From contig CM039131.1 of NCBI GenBank assembly GCA_022036555.1, forward strand, positions 37,609,920-37,673,919: a stretch of DNA of 64,000 bases, given 5' to 3'. The translations under genes were made by a program, and so were the position numbers. The notes below the pieces were generated by a model. That model was not told the DNA's origin. It worked only from the letters and a program-made list of their open reading frames with translations, and did no database searches. This document shows positions 11,478 through 21,479 of this stretch, piece by piece. This stretch comes from Microstegium vimineum (lineage: Eukaryota > Streptophyta > Magnoliopsida > Poales > Poaceae). Numbering within the stretch: the stretch's first letter is position 1; the number at the start of each line of letters is the position of its first letter.

Positions 11478-13158
11478 CCCATACACTCATCACATGGTTA
11501 CTGATCAATTGATCATGGACGGCACGTCACGACAGTTGCACAGATAGCTACCCCAATCTGTCTGTGCATCCAGTCCTACTAGCAGCCAAGCAGATGACCT
11601 CTGTCTGACGACATGATAAGTACTCCTACAAAAATGGACTCCTACGTACGTACGGAGTAGGCAACTTTCGATGCTGTGAGCGTGAGCTGCTAGACGACGA
11701 AAAGGAATAGTAACTTACGCCACCTCTTTTTTTTTTTTATTTACAGCCACCTTTTTAGGGATGCGGTGATTGTGCGTCACCACTCACCAGCTTTAGGAAT
11801 CACGAGGAATGTATTTCTGCAGTTCTGACCCATTAGGCTGTTCAGTATTCATACAAATAATGTGTATTTACAACATTCATCGTCACATCAAAATGAACTT
11901 AAAGGCCAGACACTCAATAATATAACATGATGAAACGTCCGTGAACTTTTTCATCTGCAAAGGAATTGGGAGATCAAACATCATGATACCGTGAACTTCC
12001 ACACGCATGTAGGTTTCTTATGTTTCTATGTTTTGTTAGATGGAGCTTCCAACAAAGCTTCGAATGATTAGGGAATATATATAGAAACAAACTATTAATT
12101 TAAAAATGGGTCTAGAGTTTAAGAAAAAAAACAAATAAGTAACAAATCGTATATGTAAATATAAGAGTTGCAACTATATGCCTTGTATTCGTATTGATAG
12201 CTCAAGGATCATGGGTCTGAAGCTATTCCAGATAGGTTATACCATTGATCACAAGTGACAGACTACTTAGCTCAGTCTTCGCATTTTGAGTGAATCAGAA
12301 AATTTTCAGTGATGATAGTTTTGAAAATGCTCCATTGACAATGTGAGCACATTTGTATTGAAGCACAATAATAACAACTAATATTTAGTTCATATGAAGG
12401 AATTAACACTTACTGGACATCATCTTTAGAGTTGAAAACCTCACAATTATACTTCATAGTAGGAATTGCAGCAATATAACCAAAGGTTCCAACCCAGTAT
12501 GAGTGTGCTCTATCTAGACGACACAAAAGGACAAGATTAAATTTCAATTTTTATAAGATTAATCACCATAAGCTCTAATAAGACTTATTAAAATAAGTAG
12601 TGCAATATTATAATATTTGACCAAAGTCAGTCATGTGACCAAAAGTTTCTAATTAAGTTAAGAACCAACTTTTATTTAAGATTCAAATCCCAATTATGTA
12701 AGGAAGGTGGCTAAACAAATGAAACCTTAGTTCTCAAATAGTTAACTTAATAGCATCTTTAGAGGCTAGTTAAATGAATAGTTAACTAAACACTCCAGAT
12801 TTCACCAAAATATGAAATATAGTATAACACATGTACTTTGAAATAGTAGAAATGATAAGATATGGAATGAGTTTGAAAATGGTTAAAGTTGGAACCCAAT
12901 TAGGTTTGAATTCGATTAAAAGTTGAAATTCACTTAGAATTTTTCTAAGTTCAACAAATCAAAACGTTGACACGACACGTTCTTCAAATTTTACTAAACA
13001 ACAAACTTTGATCCAAACACAAAAGTTGGAGTTTAAACTCTAAACTAGCACTTGACCAAGTTTGACCTCAGTTTGACTTAGTTTAGCCCTTCAATTAGTG
13101 TCACAACTAACGTTGGTCCATAAACCCAATTACATATTGACATTACCAAGTTTAACAC
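11478..13158. other. AT-rich intergenic DNA
   Basis: No TE ends or long coding frames were recognised. It holds the exon-like block described separately at 12414-12513. A short T run lies near 11731. Confidence 0.4.
12414..12513 (-). pseudogene. Exon-like 100-nt block, unidentified
   Basis: On the minus strand an open frame of about 33 codons is bounded upstream by a pyrimidine-rich stretch ending in CTAG (acceptor-like) and downstream by GTAAGTG (donor-like). The frame encodes RAHSYWVGTFGYIAAIP and ends in SKDDVQ. The GTFGYIA piece recalls a kinase activation segment, but the next residues do not fit well. I found no adjoining exon, so this may be a gene relic or chance. Confidence 0.25.
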
Positions 13159-13161
13159 TAA

Positions 13162-13634
13162 GAGTAACTCCAAGAGACTAGTTAAATTTAGCTATTGAAA
13201 AGTAAAAAAAATGACTCTCCAAATCAGTTTAGCTACTCTAAATCTCTACCCGCTCTAGCAGACTCTCTAAAACTGGTCTTGCATTCTTTTTATTGACATG
13301 CTACATTATTTGTTGTTTAAATAAATTACGTGACTGTGCATGTTTATACATATAATAATTTATAAAAATCTTGTTACGAGTATATATTACGTGGATCGAT
13401 TGGACTCGGAAACGAACCATTGAGCACACGGGATAGGCTTAAAGCGTTGCTGCCGCGGGATTCACGGGAGTTGGCGAGCGAGGCCTGCTCGCTTTCTATG
13501 CCGAGCGCAAAAGGAGGAATAGCATGCGGCTAAATTTAGATAGCAAGATGGAGAGTCCGTTGGAGGCTTATTTTACACAAAATTTTTTAAATTAGAATAC
13601 ATAACAACAAATAAAGAGTCTCTTGGAGATGCTC
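13162..13634. mobile_element. PIF/Harbinger-like non-autonomous element
   Basis: The termini GAGTAACTCCAAGAGACT and, in reverse complement, GAGCATCTCCAAGAGACT form a TIR of about 18 bp flanked on both sides by TAA, the PIF/Harbinger target type. The 473-bp element has AT-rich arms, including GTTAAATTTAGCTA and its inverse GCTAAATTTAGATAGC, around a GC-rich core at about 13390-13520. No transposase is present. Confidence 0.7.
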
Positions 13635-13637
13635 TAA

Positions 13638-14155
13638 TTATCCACTAATGCATATCCTTAATGATCCTAAGCCCTGAACCAAAATTGTAGATAAGGATGA
13701 GATGAAGAGCTTTTGTTTTGGCCACCACACCAGAATCTGTACGGAATATTCCACAAAATGGATTCTAATTCGGTTACAGTATGAACCGCCAGCTGTTCGA
13801 CAAAATGACTCCACGAAGACACGCGCCCCGTCCACGCCTCGGGCGAGCTCTGCGGCCTCGTCAGTCGTCACACCATCAGCTGGCCTTTGCCACGCGCCGG
13901 GGTGCCCTCACTCTGTCCCCGCACCCCCGACCAGTGCTACGAACCCCAAGCCGCGACCACCACGCGTCCGCCAGTCCGTTCTCACGCGCTGGCCAAGCAA
14001 AGCACCGACATTGCCGTTATGCCGTGTCCGTGTCCGTGGCTGCTGCTGCCGCGTGCCCTCCTCTGCTCCCTAGTTGGAACCTCCCCTGGACGTTCTCTGG
14101 TCTTTTCTTAGATGCCAAGCCGAGGCCGAGCCTCACTCTTCGCCATGCCGTTTGG
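13638..14155. other. GC-rich segment upstream of a TATA box
   Basis: Several overlapping frames are open for 60-126 codons, but all are Arg/Pro/Ser-rich without domains, as expected from GC-rich DNA. It may be the distal promoter of the unit starting near 14188. Confidence 0.35.
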
Positions 14156-14164
14156 CTATAAAAG
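14156..14164 (+). promoter_or_regulatory. TATA box (CTATAAAAG) without a recognised gene
   Basis: A strong plant TATA consensus in GC-rich context lies about 30 bases upstream of a plausible start site near 14188. An ATG at 14180 opens a frame that stops within about 22 codons but crosses a GTGAGT splice-donor sequence at 14235-14240. The pattern fits a first exon, yet I find no confident acceptor or downstream coding exon. Confidence 0.45.
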
Positions 14165-14240
14165 CCGACGACGCCCATCCATGAATCCCAAAATTCGTCG
14201 TCCACAAGCCATCACAGTTCAATTTCCTGTATACGTGAGT

Positions 14241-15694
14241 TGGTGAGGCCACTAGATAGCACCGAAAGTGATCGCGTCGAGAAGTATCCACCAGCGCGCT
14301 CAACCGAGTCGATCTCGTCTCCACCGGCCGCCATGACCACGAACTTGAGCTCCGCACGCGATCCCGCCTTTCAGATCTCTCTTTATCTATTCTGTTCGCT
14401 CGGTAATGTCGTAGCTCCACCGGAACATCATTGCCACCGCCGGCAGCCTCGGTCTAGATCCTGTGGGGCGGATCTGCAGCCCAGGCCTCTAGGGCACAGG
14501 CCCTAGTCGTTAGCCCATTAACAAAGGCCCAAGAACAGAGCTAGGCCGGATGGTCACATGTCCGTCTCCCTCCCAGGCGAGGTTGCGAGCGCGCGTCTCA
14601 CCGAGCTCCTCGGTCTGAACTATAATCACCGCCACACCTCTCGCACCACACCGTCACTATGGCGCACCTCGGCCGGCCTTTGTCGACGCCGGAGCACACT
14701 CGCTGGTGGCGGCAAGCTCCTCACCACCGCGCGCTCCTCCCGTGGCCAGACCCGTTTCCGAGTACCTCAGGCCACGATTCGTACCTAGATCCATATATCC
14801 AGTACTCCGTAAGAGCAACTTCAACATTTCTCTAAAAAATTACGCTCCCAAAACTCTATAATGGAGCTCTGTTAAATATTTTTTTTGCCAAAATCAATTC
14901 CTCCCACAACAGTTCCCCAATATTTCCCACCCCAAATTTTCAAATTTTGTAGTACTCCCACATCGCAATGAGTAAAACCCAGATCAGAATAGTTGGATCG
15001 ATATCGATGGTAGCTGTATTTTCTTGGTTGACAAAATGACTATATCATCAAGTTACCTAGGCTTCGGCCTTTATTTTTTTCATGCAAATATTTTAGCCAC
15101 ATTGCAATTAAAGATTGGCAGCTGGTCTACATCATCGCCAGCAACGATCACTGACCGAGGAGCATCATCGCTGCCCGAGGATTGGGGGAGCTGGAGTGTG
15201 TTGCAAATATGCGGGGCGCGGGGCAGAAATTAGAAGACGTGGTAATTTTGAGGGGAACAAAGGGAGCTGTTAGAGCCTGGATTTACACCTTAGCTTCTAA
15301 TATTTTGTTTTGGGGCTGTGGTTGGGCATCTTTTGGAGTTGCACTAATAGGGAAGTGCTTTACGGGTAACACACGTCGTCATCGTGGTCCTGGACTGGAT
15401 GGCGGCGCCACTAATCGGCGAACGCTCAGCCGATTCCGATCGAGCCGATTCCGATCGAGCGAACGATTTTCAGACACATTAGTTTTCTATTTTAGGAAAG
15501 AAAATTAGCGGCGGCTTCCTTTTATGGATGCTTGTTGTGTGCATACGTAATTCTTTTTTCTTTCAGATTTCGGACGGACGAGCTGCGTCTGTGTTTCTTT
15601 CTCTTTTTTGCGCTGGATCACGCACATGCGAGCACTTTTACTTTCACAGTCAGTCTCACGTACTTTAACATTTTTTTTAAGAAACATGCTCCTA
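14241..15694. other. Intergenic, GC-rich then AT-rich
   Basis: Positions 14240-14790 are GC-rich with short open frames (88 and 76 codons on +) that have no domain. They could belong to a degenerate gene following the TATA box at 14156. Positions 14800-15690 hold nothing recognised apart from the small tandem repeat at 15431-15460. Confidence 0.35.
15431..15460 (+). repeat. Two-copy 15-bp tandem repeat
   Basis: CGATTCCGATCGAGC is repeated exactly twice head to tail. No coding context. Confidence 0.9.
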
Positions 15695-16860
15695 TAACTT
15701 AGATAAATGAGTTATACAATATAACTTCAACGAATACTTAATGCTAAGTTATACAATATGACTTTTTTGTCTCAAAAATTACATTTTGAGAATATGTACG
15801 AGAAATATATTTTGTTTAGGTTTCAGTCATTATTTTATTTTAGAAACTAATCATTCGGGGACATAATAAAAGGTTTTAAAAAATATGGAAGAGTTAAATA
15901 AAAGTAACTTTTACAACTTATACTATGATGTAAACTTACAAAACTAGATAAATAAATCACTTTCATAACTTCTAAAAATATGATCGTATCATTATCTCTA
16001 TAACTACAACATTAAGTATATCTCTGGCTTCAATTACAAGATCTGAAAAAATATTTAATGTTTAAAATAACAAATAAAAAAGTTCATAAAAAGAAAAAAC
16101 ATAAGTTAATAGCAAAAAAGTAAGATGGCTATCTAAAATAGAGCAACACATACTTTCTGATCTAAAATAGTTTGATACAAATAAAATTAGGTATAGTAAA
16201 GAAATCAAATAAGTTAGATAACATACACGTGAACAAGTTAGATACATAACTCTGAGCAATAACTTAATAAAATAAGTTAGGTAACATACATATGAAAATA
16301 TAAGTTATAAGTTAGATACATAACTATGTACAATAAGTACGGTAATTAAATAAGTGAAGTTCTAAGTTTATAACTTATAACTTGAAAATACAAAGTTGTA
16401 AAATACAACTTATATATATATATAAGTTATTAAACACAAAATGAACGAGTTAAGTTATAACATGTTAAAACTTAGAAATATAAAAATTATTAAACATAAT
16501 GGAATGAATTAATCTATAACTTATAACAAAACTTGAAAATACAACTTATTTTACAAAAAAGTTATCAACACAACTTCTATACATATTCTATACAACTTAT
16601 GTACATAAGTTATGCTATATAACTTGCTCACACTACCGAAAAAATTTAAAATAAAAAATAAAGAAAGATAGAAAATAAAAAATGAAAAGAATACTAAAAG
16701 AAATAAGTTACTAAAACAAAAAAATAACTTATAACTTGTATCAAAACATAAAAAAATAAAAGTTAAGAAACACAAATTACATAAAAAATTATCAAATACA
16801 ATTTGTATACATAAGTTATTTTATATAACTTGTATAGTTGTATATAATTATTTTACACAA
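15695..16860. repeat. AT-rich region dense in AAGTTAT/ATAACTT motifs
   Basis: Over about 1.15 kb the heptamer-like motif TAAGTTAT and its reverse complement recur many times in both orientations, often paired as palindromes. One example is the 22-bp perfect palindrome at 16407-16428, with arms AACTTATATAT and ATATATAAGTT. Such clusters are typical of subterminal regions of class II transposons, but I could not identify terminal inverted repeats or a target duplication. The minus-strand open frames here are low-complexity Phe/Leu/Tyr and not genes. Confidence 0.6.
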
Positions 16861-18336
16861 CATTTCCACACTTAAAAAACAAATAAAATAAAAATAAATA
16901 ATAATACTAAAAATCACATAAAACAAAACTAAATAAAAAGAAAAAATAGAAAGAAAAAAGTCTACGGCTATACAATTGTACACTTGAAAGTAAAAGACAA
17001 AATGAAAAAAAATGATCCGTACATATAGTAAAAGTTTGTTTAAGCATAGGCTCACCATATCTGTCTGCGACGTGCTAGAAAAGAAAAGAAAATAGGACAC
17101 GAAAAAGAAACGAACCATCCAGACACAGCCTCGGTCGTTCACCCCGTTAGAAACCAGCCGACGCCGCGAGAAGTAAAGGGAACGGGCATAATAGAAAAGA
17201 CAACACGTTCGGTCGGATCGTTCGCCCAAACGCAATCGGGTGAACGACCGCCAAAATGGATTTGCGACTGGATGGTCGTGTGCCCTGCTCGGGGCTCCTG
17301 AGGGACTTAGCAAAACTGCCATCGCCCAGGCTGGGCCTCCCCATCTGGGCTGGTCTGTTCCCACGCTGGGCTTCTCGTGGGCCATTAGGGGTCGAATCGG
17401 CCCAGGCATTCCCTTTTTTTTTTCTGTATTATATCTTTTTCCATTAAATCGGCTGCAAATTGTAAAGTTCGTAGTCAATCAAATAAAAATCAAAAAAATA
17501 CCAAAGAATTTTTTAGAATTATAATTAACAATATATACACAATTAAACTATAAAACACCCTATTTTAGATTCAAATATTTATTGCAAATATCTAACTAGG
17601 GCTTCCTATGATTAATTAGGCTAGTTTTTGTGCTCCAAAAATTATGAAAATTTTATGGTAGCTTTCTCATATTGTGTGTAACCGGTAAAAAAACTTAAAG
17701 CCCATTGGTTGTGTGACTAAGGCCTTATAGTTTATCATGTGATGATGTGTGTAATTGCTTAATAAATAATTAAAGGAAATGGAAGGAAAGTGCAAATAGA
17801 AAATGTATGACCTAGTTGTACTATTGACATTATAGTATGAAGTAACACTTAATATCACTATGGCGTTACAATAAAATTTTAAGATATATAATTATCATAT
17901 ATCACATGTATTGTTACCATTAGGTCTTAATTAAATGAAAGTAATTAATTTGATTGTACGGAAATTACAAAAAAATATTCAGTATCTATATCTGATTAAT
18001 ATGTATCACTCATAAAAAATGCATCCCCAAATGAGATTTATAATTATCAAGAATCAATTGCTTGTTATCCAACTAACACTTAATTAAGTGGTTACTTTAC
18101 AATGTTGAATACCATGCCTAGTGATGTTTTTTTTATCTTTTTGATAGAATACACATAAATAATGTTACTTAGGTTAGCTATGAATAATGGCGACTTAAGA
18201 ATACATGTTAGTAGAGTTAGTGGTACTATTATGTAAGCTTTCAACAATAGGGTTAACTATTTACACATTAGCCTTCTCGCTATAAACATATGCACATAGC
18301 CTTATCATGATAAACTAAGTACCTCAAACTAAGAGC
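16861..18336. other. Intergenic DNA with a GC-rich island
   Basis: Positions about 17080-17420 are GC-rich. A minus-strand 220-codon frame at 16816-17478 spans this island and an AT-rich hydrophobic stretch and has no domain. The rest (17420-18336) is AT-rich, with nothing recognised. Confidence 0.4.
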
Positions 18337-18339
18337 TAA

Positions 18340-18698
18340 GAGCATCTTCAACAATTTGCTATTTCTCACTTGCCAAATCTTGTGTTTTAGCAAGTTGTTA
18401 TAATAATTTACCAAGTTGGAAAGAGGTCATCTCCAACAATTTGCTATTTCTCACTTGCCAAACCAAAAAAAGAAGATTAAAAAGGAAGGAAACTTGCATG
18501 CGGGAAACCGAGAGGAGGACTCACAGACGAGAGGATGGCAAGCCGATGCGCGCTCACAAAAATAGTAAACTGATGCAATCTTTTGGCAAGCGTGTAGAAT
18601 TGACAAGTCCAATTGGTAAACTGTTGGAGAGTGTTTTTTGATTGATTTGCCAAATTTTAAAGGATGACAAGTGATTTAGCAAACTGTTGGAGATGCTC
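18340..18698. mobile_element. TIR element (GAGCATCTTCAACA family)
   Basis: The left end GAGCATCTTCAACAATTTGCT is mirrored by the right end, which reverse-complemented reads GAGCATCTCCAACAGTTTGCT. TAA precedes the left end, but the right flank AGT does not match. A second, inner copy of the left arm (CATCTCCAACAATTTGCT) lies at about 18429-18446, suggesting a nested or duplicated terminus. No transposase. Confidence 0.6.
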
Positions 18699-19567
18699 AG
18701 TAGTACATGTAGAGGTGCATAAATGGTTGTAGTGTGCAGGTCACGTTAAGTTTAGTGTGAGTTTGGTAGATGGTACCTTGTAGCTTTACTTAACTTGAAC
18801 GTGGATGCTACAATATGCCACACCTAAGCCACACACACCCCCAACTTCTTTTATGAAGTTCATAGTACTTAATTGTCAGTAAACGAGTGTCCAATGAGGT
18901 AAACTAAAAGAGAGATCACATGTGAGCACTAACATTATCACTTAGTGAACTTAGCTTCACTTAATTAAACTAAATCGTTCCTATTAGTAACTAATATATA
19001 TGTTGCAATGATGTAGTTCGCTTGCTCATGTAACCGCTAAGTAAACTCATTTAACATACTTGTGTGTGTTTATTCATGGTGGCTTAAGTGTATTCTATAA
19101 TATAATTTATATTTTCTAATGAAAAAAATATGGAACTTAAGTGAAGTTAGTATAGCAAATACCAACTTGAAGTCACTTCTAAATTACTAAACATGTTAAG
19201 TTCCTTGTTCTTGTGATGACATTCATGCTAATGTAGATTTCTTGTCCTTGTGATGACATCTGAACTATTCTGTTAGTTTTAATTACAAGAATGATGCAAC
19301 TTCATACTACATGTTAAACTATTAACTCAAGTTACCTTAAGTCATTCACATCGTGATATAACTATAAGACAAGGTAAAGATAACTACACCCTATACTAAA
19401 TTGAAGTAAACCTGTACCTAATGTACTTTAATTACTTAATGTTTGCCACTTAATCTATGTGGAACTTAATAATCAACTCTTGATGTGAGTCCCTTCGGGA
19501 AGGATGATGTGAGATCTTGTAAAGATGATGTGAGATCTTTCTATATCGTCCTAGCTTTGCTAAAAAA
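18699..19567. other. AT-rich intergenic DNA
   Basis: No TE termini or open frames of note. A short near-duplicate (GATGATGTGAGATCTT) occurs twice at about 19503-19540. Confidence 0.4.
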
Positions 19568-19569
19568 TA

Positions 19570-19834
19570 CTCTCTCCTTACTTAAAAAAAAATTGTCGTT
19601 TAGGATAAGGTTTTAGTCAAACATTGAGAATATAAATCATAAATAACTTTTAAGTTGTTGAGTTTTAAAATGTAAAAATCATATCAATAGATTTGTCTTT
19701 AAAAATATTTTCATAAAAATATACATATATTATATTTCAATAAATATTTTTCAAAAAATAAACGATCAAATAAGTTACACTTAGTAGACCATGTCGTTTT
19801 CTAAAATGATAAACTTTTTTTTAGTATGGAGGAG
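19570..19834. mobile_element. Stowaway-like MITE (family copy 1)
   Basis: The left end CTCTCTCCTTACTTAAAAAA follows TA; the right end reads TTTAGTATGGAGGAG. The interior includes AGTCAAACATTGAGAATATA and CTTTTAAGTTGTTGAG, shared nearly verbatim with the element at 24238-24492, so the two are copies of one family. The right terminal bases have drifted. Confidence 0.7.
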
Positions 19835-20663
19835 CTTCGAATGCGCTCGATGTGGATCATTTGGGTCGCGCCTACGCTGCTGTAGCTGTTGTTCCAAACT
19901 GCCTTCTACCGTGTTCAGGATTTGGTGCGGCTGCAGCTGCAACAGCAGCAGGCACAAACCAATAGGCCCTTCTTCAATCTCTCATACGATACTGCTGCAC
20001 TTGATCAGCTTGGTCTGAGCCCAAAGGCTGTGAAAGGCCCTGCTTTACCAAACTCTACGGCTACGCTGCTTCCGAGAACACCACTCACCACGTCTGCGGT
20101 TTTGACTTTGTCCACTCTGGTCGGAGGTCCCTGCCTACAAACAGATTATTGGACGGATGACAGTAGGAAGTACCAAGTCGTATACAATAATAGCACCGCA
20201 CATTATCAATACCACTGACAAGGATCAGGCATGGATTGGCCGATACAGTGTCGCCACTCGCCACCATCAACAGGAACTGACAGTACTGTCGATTATATTG
20301 CCAATCCGAATCGAAATAGGTTCGGCGTGCGGGTGCCAATCATTCGGAAGCTGCGCCTCTAGACTACTGAAAAAAACAATGGTCAACCCGGTTCCTCCAA
20401 TCACCAGCAGCTGCGACGAGCACGTCGTTCTATCCTCATCTTTTGAGATTCTGAATCCATGCATGGCCAGGCCTCAAATCAGTCCTAGGATAGAGCCCTA
20501 CTAGAAGCGATCACGTAGTTTTATTGGCTTATCTAAGCTAAAATAAGTCATCCGTGCTAATGCTAATAGTAATTTGATAAAGAAAAGCTTATCCATGGTA
20601 ATACATTACGAATTTTTAGGCGGCTAACTGGCGTACAGTATCGTGCCTATGTTTATTGTTATA
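19835..20663. other. Possible gene fragment, unidentified
   Basis: A 109-codon open frame at 19889-20218 (+) has a Gln-rich stretch (VRLQLQQQQAQ) followed by NLSYDTAALDQLGLSPKAVK. The phrase is reminiscent of the segment before the RING in some RING-H2 (ATL-type) ligases, but no RING cysteines follow and other frames are closed. I cannot identify it; it may be a degraded exon. The rest of the stretch has no feature. Confidence 0.25.
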
Positions 20664-20665
20664 TA

Positions 20666-21477
20666 CTCCCTCTGTCCCGGTATACAAGTCGTTCTAGGAA
20701 CGGACAGGACTACCAAGGATCAAGGCAAAAGACCTGCATGCCCCTACTGCAACGTCTAATCCTCCCTCCGTCCCCACAAGATATTTTCTCTCCTTCGTTG
20801 CTTTGTTCAGATCCAGATTTCTCTGGCTCCGGTTCTCCTTCCGAATGAGGGCCGCACGCGCTGGAGGGAGGGGTCGATGGAGAAGAGGGAGAGCACCGGT
20901 GTTGGAGGCAACCGACGGGGAGGCGACAGCCAGTACAGGGGCGGTGGACGGGGGAGGGGCTCCCGCTCGGGATGCGCCGCTCGACGCCCTGGATCTCGAG
21001 CTAGCCGTCGACCTCGGCTGCGTGTGGATCTGGGCGGTGCGGTGGATGGGGGAGGGGTGCCCGCTCGGGATGCGCCGCTCGACGTCGGGCCGCTCCACCT
21101 CGGTTCAAGATCGGCCGCCCGGGGGGCCGACCACTCCGCCTCGACGCTGCCCCGGTCGACGCCGACGCTGGCCAAGATTGCGGGGCGCTCAACGTGCAAG
21201 AAGAGCAGGACGGTGGTGGGATGGCCGGATGGGTGCGGCGGCGCTGGTGGGATGGCCGGATGGGTGTGGAGGCACCGGTGGGATGGCCGTGTTCTTGGTG
21301 TGGCGACACTGGTGGGATAGGAGAAGAAAGAACAGAAGAGACTGATGCTAGTGGGAGCGTGGGTGATGCCGCTGTAGGCCTGCATCCCTCATCCGGTGGG
21401 GCCCATGGTCTGGAACGATCTTCTTTGAGGGACAATTTTTGAATCCCCGAACGACCTGTATTCTGGGACCGAGGGAG
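20666..21477. mobile_element. Mariner/Stowaway-type element with GC-rich core
   Basis: The left TIR CTCCCTCTGTCCCGGTATAC and the right TIR, read in reverse as CTCCCTCGGTCCCAGAATAC, extend about 29 bp (to GTCGTTC) with a few mismatches. TA flanks both sides. At 812 bp it is larger than usual Stowaway MITEs. Its core (about 20820-21330) is strongly GC-rich and has long open frames on both strands. It also holds an internal duplication: CCCGCTCGGGATGCGCCGCT occurs at about 20959-20978 and again at about 21060-21079, each after a GGGGGAGGGG-like run. No mariner transposase is recognisable, so this is non-autonomous. Confidence 0.7.
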
Positions 21478-21479
21478 TA

